Shown here piece after piece: positions 58,703 to 64,000 of a stretch of 64,000 nucleotides of DNA. A model generated the notes under the pieces. It was not told where the DNA came from, did not search any database, and saw only the letters and a program-made list of their open reading frames with translations. A program made the position numbers and the translations under genes. The stretch covers positions 9,682-73,681 of the forward strand of contig CAAGDV010000006.1 in NCBI GenBank assembly GCA_900768755.1, given 5' to 3'. Position 1 is the stretch's first letter. Every line of letters begins with the position of its first letter. The stretch comes from Lachnospiraceae bacterium. Lineage in GTDB: Bacteria > Bacillota > Clostridia > Lachnospirales > Lachnospiraceae.

Positions 58703-60097
58703 CTAAATGCATATCCTGTGGTATTCCACTGATATGCCAATCATTTTATCCGACAGAAAATATATTCCGTCCGCACTCTGCGCTGTGAACACGGCCGCAG
58801 AAAATGCTTCCCGTCCGCCGTTCACGAACAATTCGACGGAATTTCTGTCAAGAATTATTCTTATCCTTACGGTTTGTTGTACTCCGTGCAGTGGGAACTC
58901 CCGCACGCAGTTGATATCCTTGGTTATTCCGGAGTGTCTCCGGTCGAAAAAAATATTTTTGCCCGATGAGTCATACCTGATATCGGTATGATATTTTTCA
59001 TCCGCCGCAACCCTTATCATAAAGTCCTCATCCGAAGGGAATTCAACCGTCATATCTGCCGTTCTTCCGCTTATGCCGGGAATCGCGGTCATTCCCTTTA
59101 TCATGTAATGCTCATATTCTACCGAATCCTCATAATAATTTGAAAGTTCCTTTACCGGATTCTGATACAGGCAATCTCCGATAAGGGTTAGTTCTCTGGG
59201 AATTGTCATCATGCCGTTAAGGCCCGCTCCTGCCGGGGCATAGTCATTCTTCCAGGAATGAAGCCAGCCGATAAGTACCTGACGCCCGTCTCCAAGGCGC
59301 GTAGTCTGCGGTGCATAGAAATCCAGTCCGTAGTCTATTTCGCAGAATTTTCCGTCAGGGTCCACCTTGTATACAGAGTTGTCGCCGTTATGAAGCTCCG
59401 TGTCGGTGGCGGCAACATCCTGCGGAGAAAAAATCAGCACCGTATGTCCGTCAATGGAAAAACAATCCGGGCACTCCCACATACATCCCAACGAGCCGTC
59501 ATTTTGTAAAACCACCCCGTCATATTTCCAGTCTTTAAGGTCTCTTGACACAAAGCGCACAATCTGTCCGCGATTATTTTCATCACAGTTGACCGCAATC
59601 AGTCCATAGCCGTCGTCCGTGCAAAATATCTTCGGGTCGCGGAAATCCGTCTGCGAAAAACCGTCAGGGAGCATCGTGCCCGTTATCACGGGATTATCAG
59701 GTGTTTTGGAATAACTCTCACCGTCACCCACAGCAATGCACTGGTTCTGTAATCCGCCTCTCACGCCCGTGTATACAAGTATGTGTCTGCCGTCCCGCTC
59801 CAAAGCCGAGCCCGAAAAACACCCATCGCAATCGTACTCCTTATCCGGAGCCAGAGCAACCGGAAGCTCCTCCCAGCGTACCATATCGGACGATTTGACA
59901 TGTCCCCAATGCATGGGACCCCACTGTGTGCTGTATGGGTGAAACTGATAAAAAAGGTGTACCTCACCATTATATTCCGAAAATCCGTTAGGGTCATTCA
60001 TCCAGCCCACCGGCGGCGTGACGTGAAAAAGCGGGCGCAGTGCACCCGCAATTCTGTTTTCCCTTATATATTCATTAGCCCTGTCTAACATATCCAT
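58703..60097 (-). CDS. GH32 sucrose-6-phosphate hydrolase/beta-fructofuranosidase
   Basis: 464 residues from the ATG at 60095-60097 (GAGG eight bases upstream). Five-bladed beta-propeller GH32: nucleophile Asp in WMNDPNG, RDPK, acid/base Glu in WECPD, and a C-terminal beta-sandwich. No signal peptide, so it cleaves imported sucrose, sucrose-6-phosphate or fructo-oligosaccharides. No sugar transporter lies next to it. Eleven bases follow the upstream HD-domain gene. Confidence 0.9.
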   Translation of the reverse strand: MDMLDRANEYIRENRIAGALRPLFHVTPPVGWMNDPNGFSEYNGEVHLFYQFHPYSTQWGPMHWGHVKSSDMVRWEELPVALAPDKEYDCDGCFSGSALERDGRHILVYTGVRGGLQNQCIAVGDGESYSKTPDNPVITGTMLPDGFSQTDFRDPKIFCTDDGYGLIAVNCDENNRGQIVRFVSRDLKDWKYDGVVLQNDGSLGCMWECPDCFSIDGHTVLIFSPQDVAATDTELHNGDNSVYKVDPDGKFCEIDYGLDFYAPQTTRLGDGRQVLIGWLHSWKNDYAPAGAGLNGMMTIPRELTLIGDCLYQNPVKELSNYYEDSVEYEHYMIKGMTAIPGISGRTADMTVEFPSDEDFMIRVAADEKYHTDIRYDSSGKNIFFDRRHSGITKDINCVREFPLHGVQQTVRIRIILDRNSVELFVNGGREAFSAAVFTAQSADGIYFLSDKMIGISVEYHRICI

Positions 60098-60107
60098 ATA
60101 CAATTCC

Positions 60108-60725
60108 TCACATCTCCAGGTCATATCGGAAAAGCCTGATAAACTCTCTTACATAGTTCTGTTTTGCCGTCCAAAGCTCCTTTGCGTACTCCGTGACCAT
60201 GGGATTCTCTTCCTTACCGGCAGACTCTTCCATTATCCGTGAAAGAACCTTTTCATAGCTGCTGTTGCCCTTATATCCGCACGCGAGGGCGTAGCGCGCT
60301 ATCAACATAGCTCCCTCTTCATCCAAAAGGTCCGCCTCCATGAGAAGTATCTGTTCAATTGTAAGCTTCTCCGGAGTCTTTAACAGTTCTTTGTCGGAAT
60401 GCGTTCCCACACACAGCGCGACTTTTTCGGTAAAATCAGAATCAAACCCGTTATCGGCGGCGTACTCCCTGAAAATTCTCTCACTTTCAGTCTGGTGCCT
60501 GTCCGACTCCGGAACAGAATACCCCGCGTCGTGGAACACCGCAGCGGTAAAAAGCACGTCGCAATCCACTCCCGGAGTCCGTCCGCATAACCTCTCAGCC
60601 CAGCAAAATACCCTTCTTGTGTGGTCGCTTCTTGAACGGAACGGCTGCGTGCGCCCCTCGTCCGTATGGGTGTCCTTCAATAATTTTTCGACAAAATCCA
60701 TTAGTGTTTTGTATTTGTCCGGCAT
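60108..60725 (-). CDS. HD-domain phosphohydrolase-like protein
   Basis: 205 residues from the ATG at 60723-60725 with GGAGG eight bases upstream. The HD signature reads SDHTRRVFCWAERL and AAVFHDAGY, with a later CVGTHSDK and ADLLDEEGAM, so the H...HD...D metal ligands are present. Probably a nucleotide- or phosphate-monoester hydrolase; the substrate cannot be told. Lies between the response regulator and GH32 genes. Confidence 0.82.
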   Translation of the reverse strand: MPDKYKTLMDFVEKLLKDTHTDEGRTQPFRSRSDHTRRVFCWAERLCGRTPGVDCDVLFTAAVFHDAGYSVPESDRHQTESERIFREYAADNGFDSDFTEKVALCVGTHSDKELLKTPEKLTIEQILLMEADLLDEEGAMLIARYALACGYKGNSSYEKVLSRIMEESAGKEENPMVTEYAKELWTAKQNYVREFIRLFRYDLEM

Positions 60726-60738
60726 CACAATGCCCTCC

Positions 60739-61527
60739 CTAGATTATATTAGCAGCCCTTTTCAGGAAAAAATCATCTATCGCTGCAACCACCTGAGCAC
60801 TGGGCGTAGTCTTTAAAAGATATCCTTCCGGGCGCAGTGCCGCCACAGTCTTAACAGTCTCCACATCTCCCTTCGATGTGAGGAAAATAACAGGGATGTC
60901 TTTTGTATCATCCTCCGAGCGGAGCATCTCCAGTAGCTGCGCTCCCGAGCACACCGGCATCTCATAATCCAGAAGAATAAGATCCGGTCTGCACTGGTGG
61001 ATGGAAGTGAATGCGCTTGTTGCGGAATTGGCAAGGTAGACCGTATATTTGTCTTTAAGCCAGTTCATAATGGTTCTAAGCATCATTCCTGAATCATCCA
61101 CCACGAGAATTATCTTCTTGTCCCGCAACTTAGCCAGTTCGTTGAGAAGCTCATCAACCTTAACGGCAACCTCTCCGACCTCAATCGGTCTTTTAAACTC
61201 GCCAGCAATCAGACTTGACGGGAAAATTCTTTTCAGCTTATCGTTTTCGTCCGGCGTTCCGATAAGCGCAAATTTGGTCGACTTCTCCTTGCTAATATCC
61301 TTGAGATACACGAGCGTGTCATAATGCTCTTCCCAGAAATCTCCGCCGGATATGAGAATAAGCGGCGGAATGTCTTTTACCGCGCTGACCTCCGCCAGTG
61401 AAGCCGCAATGCTCTGCGATTCAATTCCGCGCGGCTTGAGCGCCGTGCTGATTGAATTCATAATGAAGCTTTTTCCGTTTTCGGAAATAATCAGAACGGA
61501 TCTGTTAAGTTCTTCCTGCGTCATCAT
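60739..61527 (-). CDS. response regulator with pseudo-receiver and true receiver
   Basis: 262 residues. Residues about 9-130 have a receiver-like alpha/beta layout (VLIISENGKSFIMNSIS, LILISGGDFWEEHYD) but no phosphorylation Asp pocket. Residues about 137-258 are a complete receiver: acidic pair VVDDSGM, phosphate-accepting Asp187 in LILLDYEMP, Thr/Ser and Lys in FLTSKGD. There is no output domain, so it likely acts by protein contacts like CheY or Spo0F. Its start overlaps the stop of the hybrid kinase gene (ATGA). Confidence 0.88.
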   Translation of the reverse strand: MMTQEELNRSVLIISENGKSFIMNSISTALKPRGIESQSIAASLAEVSAVKDIPPLILISGGDFWEEHYDTLVYLKDISKEKSTKFALIGTPDENDKLKRIFPSSLIAGEFKRPIEVGEVAVKVDELLNELAKLRDKKIILVVDDSGMMLRTIMNWLKDKYTVYLANSATSAFTSIHQCRPDLILLDYEMPVCSGAQLLEMLRSEDDTKDIPVIFLTSKGDVETVKTVAALRPEGYLLKTTPSAQVVAAIDDFFLKRAANII

Positions 61528-63875
61528 AACTCTTCCTTTACCCTCTCTATCATTTCATTGCATAATATCTTTACCCTGTCCGCGTCCAGATCGGTAACTG
61601 CTATGCGTATATCATCAAACAGTGCCTGCATACTCTCCGGATATTCATAGGTCTCCAGATGTTCCACCGCAGAATCCGCACCCTTCACGTCAAATTCAGC
61701 GGAGGTCTCAATCAGCTGTTTAAGATAATCCACTATATCTCCCGCATCTTCCGAATCTGCTTTTCTGGTGTTTCCACTGCTGTCGGCAAAAGACTTAAGC
61801 TTCTGTTTGTAGGTTTGAAGCAGTTCCAGAAAGCCCGGAGTAACATCAATCACAGTCTGTCTCTGTCCGTCCCTCGCCGCGTACTCTAACATCGCTGCAG
61901 TTCCTGCTACCGGAAGCGCGCCAAACAAAGTGGCGGTGCTCTTCATCGCGTGAACCCTTATTCTGAACAAATCCATTGCCTGTGTATCTTTTGCATCAGA
62001 AACAATTCTTGTGTACATCTCAGAAAAATAGTCAGCCTCAGCATCAATGGTCTGATAAAAAGACTTAACCGTCTGAAAAATCAATTCGTCACTCGGAAGG
62101 TGAAGTCTTGCATACTCCCAGTCAATGCCCTCAATCTGCGGAAACTCTGTTTCAGCCTTATGCTCCAAAGTAGTATTGCCGGCTTTGGCATCCGCAAAAT
62201 TCTCCGCCGCTCCTTCCGTAATCATGCTGTCCGGCAAAAGATTATATATCATCTTCTCAATCTTCTCCGGCACAATCGGCTTTGAAAGAAAATCCGTAAA
62301 GCCTGCCGCCAGATACATTTCCTTTGCGCCCGACACCGCATTGGCTGTCAGTGCAATCACCGGTGTGTCAACACACAGGTTCTCAGGCATGGCCTTCATC
62401 GCCGCAAAAGTCTCGATTCCGTCCATCTCCGGCATCATATGATCCATGAAAATAATGTCGTATTTCTTGCGCTGCACCAGTTCAAGACACGCCGCGCCGC
62501 TGTCCGCCTCATCAATTTTGCATTTTAGTTCCTTAAGAAGTTCCTTAAACACAAGCCTGTTCATTGCATTGTCATCAACAACAAGAATGTCTGCCTCGGG
62601 GATGGTGAAAGCGACTTTATAATTGTAATCGGTTACCTGTTCATTGATTCTCTTCTGCAAATCCCCAATCGGCTCATGCGAGGAAATCTTCTGCGCAAGT
62701 GTAAAATAGAAATCCGAGCCCTCACCATACACGCTGTCAACCATAAGACTGCTTCCCATAAGTCTCAAAAGCTGGATAACAATGCAAAGCCCCAACCCTG
62801 TTCCCTCAATGTTGCGGTTCCGCTTCTCGTCAACCCTCACAAACTCCCCGAAAAGCTTGTCCTTGTCTTCTTCCCTTATACCGATTCCGGTATCACAGAC
62901 CGAACAGTACATATTGAAAACATCGCCCTCGACGGTACCGTTAACCGTCATTGTAACGGAGCCCTTGTGGGTATATTTGACAGCATTTGTCAGGAGATTC
63001 ACAAGAATCTGCCTTATTCTCACATCATCGCCGATAAGCCGGCTGGGCATATTGTTGTCAATGTTCACATTGAACCTTAAGCCCTTGCTCTCCGCCTTAT
63101 TGACAATCATGTTGGTAACATCGTTGATTACGCTGGACAAATCATAATCCACCGGAGTTATCTCCATCTTTCCGGATTCAATTTTCGAGAAATCCAGAAT
63201 ATCGTTGATTATGGACAAAAGACTCTGCCCTGCGGTGTGAATGTTAAGCGCGTATTTTCTGATATCGGGGTCCCTGCACTCCCTCAGAATCATTGTATCC
63301 AGCCCCAGAACGGTATTAATCGGTGTTCTGATTTCATGGGACATATTGGCAAGAAATGTGCTTTTGGCATGATTGGCCTGCCTTGCCTCCTCAAACTTAA
63401 CCTCAACAAGCCCAAGCAAATCATCAAGGCTCTGCTCATGGTCCGCGTTAATCTGCCGCTGCTTATCAACAATGTCCACCAGTTTTTCGGAAAAAAAACA
63501 GATTACCAGAAGAACCAGCACGGCGCATATATATTCCCACAAAACAAGCCGATTCTCTACAAAAGTAAAAATCGTAAGCACGCCGGCGTGTACAACCGTA
63601 AGTCCGCGGAAAACATATTTTTGCAAAAAAAGCAGGTTGCACATCCACTGGACAAACAGCGTCAGCATAAGCACAACCGGATTGGCAAATGCCTCCGCTC
63701 CCCAGCACGAAACAAGTGTTGTAAACACAACCTCACACGCAAGATATATCATTTTTACGCTATTCTTTCCGGAGCCCAACGCCAGAAGCACAATCAGTCC
63801 GGCAAACCATGTAACCGAGAAACTGACAATAGTCGTCATGTCATGACGTTTAAGCGCCAGCGTAAAAATAATCAT
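61524..63875 (-). CDS. hybrid sensor histidine kinase with receiver and Hpt domains
   Basis: 783 residues. Residues 1-130 carry four to five membrane helices; a coiled linker is followed by HisKA with His180 in NMSHEIRTP, a HATPase_c domain (N box LLTNAVKYTHKG, GTGLGL), a receiver with Asp478 in FMDHMMPEMDG, and a C-terminal Hpt domain with His642 in IRVHAMKSTATLFGA. A complete His-Asp-His phosphorelay is thus in one protein, passing phosphate to the overlapping response-regulator gene. The sensed signal is unknown; the N-terminus has no obvious ligand domain beyond the membrane helices. Confidence 0.9.
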   Translation of the reverse strand: MIIFTLALKRHDMTTIVSFSVTWFAGLIVLLALGSGKNSVKMIYLACEVVFTTLVSCWGAEAFANPVVLMLTLFVQWMCNLLFLQKYVFRGLTVVHAGVLTIFTFVENRLVLWEYICAVLVLLVICFFSEKLVDIVDKQRQINADHEQSLDDLLGLVEVKFEEARQANHAKSTFLANMSHEIRTPINTVLGLDTMILRECRDPDIRKYALNIHTAGQSLLSIINDILDFSKIESGKMEITPVDYDLSSVINDVTNMIVNKAESKGLRFNVNIDNNMPSRLIGDDVRIRQILVNLLTNAVKYTHKGSVTMTVNGTVEGDVFNMYCSVCDTGIGIREEDKDKLFGEFVRVDEKRNRNIEGTGLGLCIVIQLLRLMGSSLMVDSVYGEGSDFYFTLAQKISSHEPIGDLQKRINEQVTDYNYKVAFTIPEADILVVDDNAMNRLVFKELLKELKCKIDEADSGAACLELVQRKKYDIIFMDHMMPEMDGIETFAAMKAMPENLCVDTPVIALTANAVSGAKEMYLAAGFTDFLSKPIVPEKIEKMIYNLLPDSMITEGAAENFADAKAGNTTLEHKAETEFPQIEGIDWEYARLHLPSDELIFQTVKSFYQTIDAEADYFSEMYTRIVSDAKDTQAMDLFRIRVHAMKSTATLFGALPVAGTAAMLEYAARDGQRQTVIDVTPGFLELLQTYKQKLKSFADSSGNTRKADSEDAGDIVDYLKQLIETSAEFDVKGADSAVEHLETYEYPESMQALFDDIRIAVTDLDADRVKILCNEMIERVKEEL

Positions 63876-63896
63876 AACTATTATTTCATCCTTTAA

Positions 63897-64000
63897 TTAA
63901 CTCGACTTTTTGACAGGCAATGTATCTACAATGATTTCTTCCGATACATCAATGTCATCAAGATTATATTTCCAGCGGAATACAATCGGTTCTTTATTTA
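63897..64000 (-). CDS. unidentified gene, C-terminal end (partial)
   Basis: Open frame from the window edge to the TAA at 63897-63899, coding for 33 residues ending IIVDTLPVKKSS. Polar, no recognisable motif. The stop codon lies about 20 bases before the hybrid kinase start, so it may head the same operon. Confidence 0.5.
   Translation of the reverse strand, partial: NKEPIVFRWKYNLDDIDVSEEIIVDTLPVKKSS

Overview
The window looks like chromosomal DNA from an anaerobic Gram-positive of the class Clostridia, most like a member of the Lachnospiraceae. The reasons are: a sporulation/division block with Bacillus-like order (hup, rqcP, yabP, yabQ, divIC-like, spoIIE-like, tilS, hpt, ftsH), strong GGAGG ribosome binding sites with occasional TTG and GTG starts, lipoproteins instead of periplasmic proteins, CotH-type kinases, several polysaccharide hydrolases and many GGDEF/two-component proteins. 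Family assignments rest on motifs read by eye; no database search was run. Almost all genes lie on the minus strand, in long tightly spaced operons.

Layout. 1-3.7 kb: the end of a plus-strand histidine kinase gene, then a minus-strand operon (AIR synthase-like, Lrp/AsnC regulator, aminotransferase, CheX-like, trmL). 3.8-7.8 kb: small membrane proteins, a protein with a nine-copy 18-bp repeat, an alpha/beta hydrolase and a GGDEF protein, then tRNA-Gly(TCC). 8-15.7 kb: an ABC exporter operon with three membrane-fusion adaptors, one 925-residue FtsX-type permease and two ATPases, one of which carries a C-terminal AbrB-like domain. 16-18.2 kb: a GH51 arabinofuranosidase with its own promoter and candidate operator.

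18.3-30.9 kb is the most unusual region. A 13-gene minus-strand operon encodes a specialised type II fatty-acid/polyketide-like pathway: carboxyltransferase, malonyl transacylase, dehydratase, ketoreductase, an active ketosynthase fused to a dead ketosynthase, two acyl carrier proteins, an adenylate-forming enzyme with two altered catalytic motifs, two PlsC-type acyltransferases, a patatin, a flavodoxin-fold oxidoreductase and a MntP-like membrane protein. No enoyl reductase and no FabH are seen. A TetR-family gene precedes it, and a 12+12 bp palindrome sits between regulator and operon. The gene set resembles aryl-polyene-type systems in logic, but the product cannot be read from the sequence.

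30.9-45.4 kb: a GH13 amylase-family enzyme; ftsH, hpt, tilS, a SpoIIE-type phosphatase without a membrane domain, divIC-like, yabQ, yabP, rqcP and hup; then coaX, a double degenerate GGDEF protein, an FKBP/trigger-factor-like lipoprotein and a TerB-AAA protein. 45.4-56.4 kb: an exopolysaccharide or teichoic-acid-like assembly operon (two GT4 transferases, Wzy-like polymerase, TagB/F-like transferase, Wzx-like flippase) bracketed by two CotH-kinase lipoproteins. 56.5-64 kb: a flotillin, an XRE-like regulator, a GH32 fructosidase, an HD hydrolase, and a hybrid histidine kinase with its response regulator, followed by the end of an unidentified gene at the window edge.
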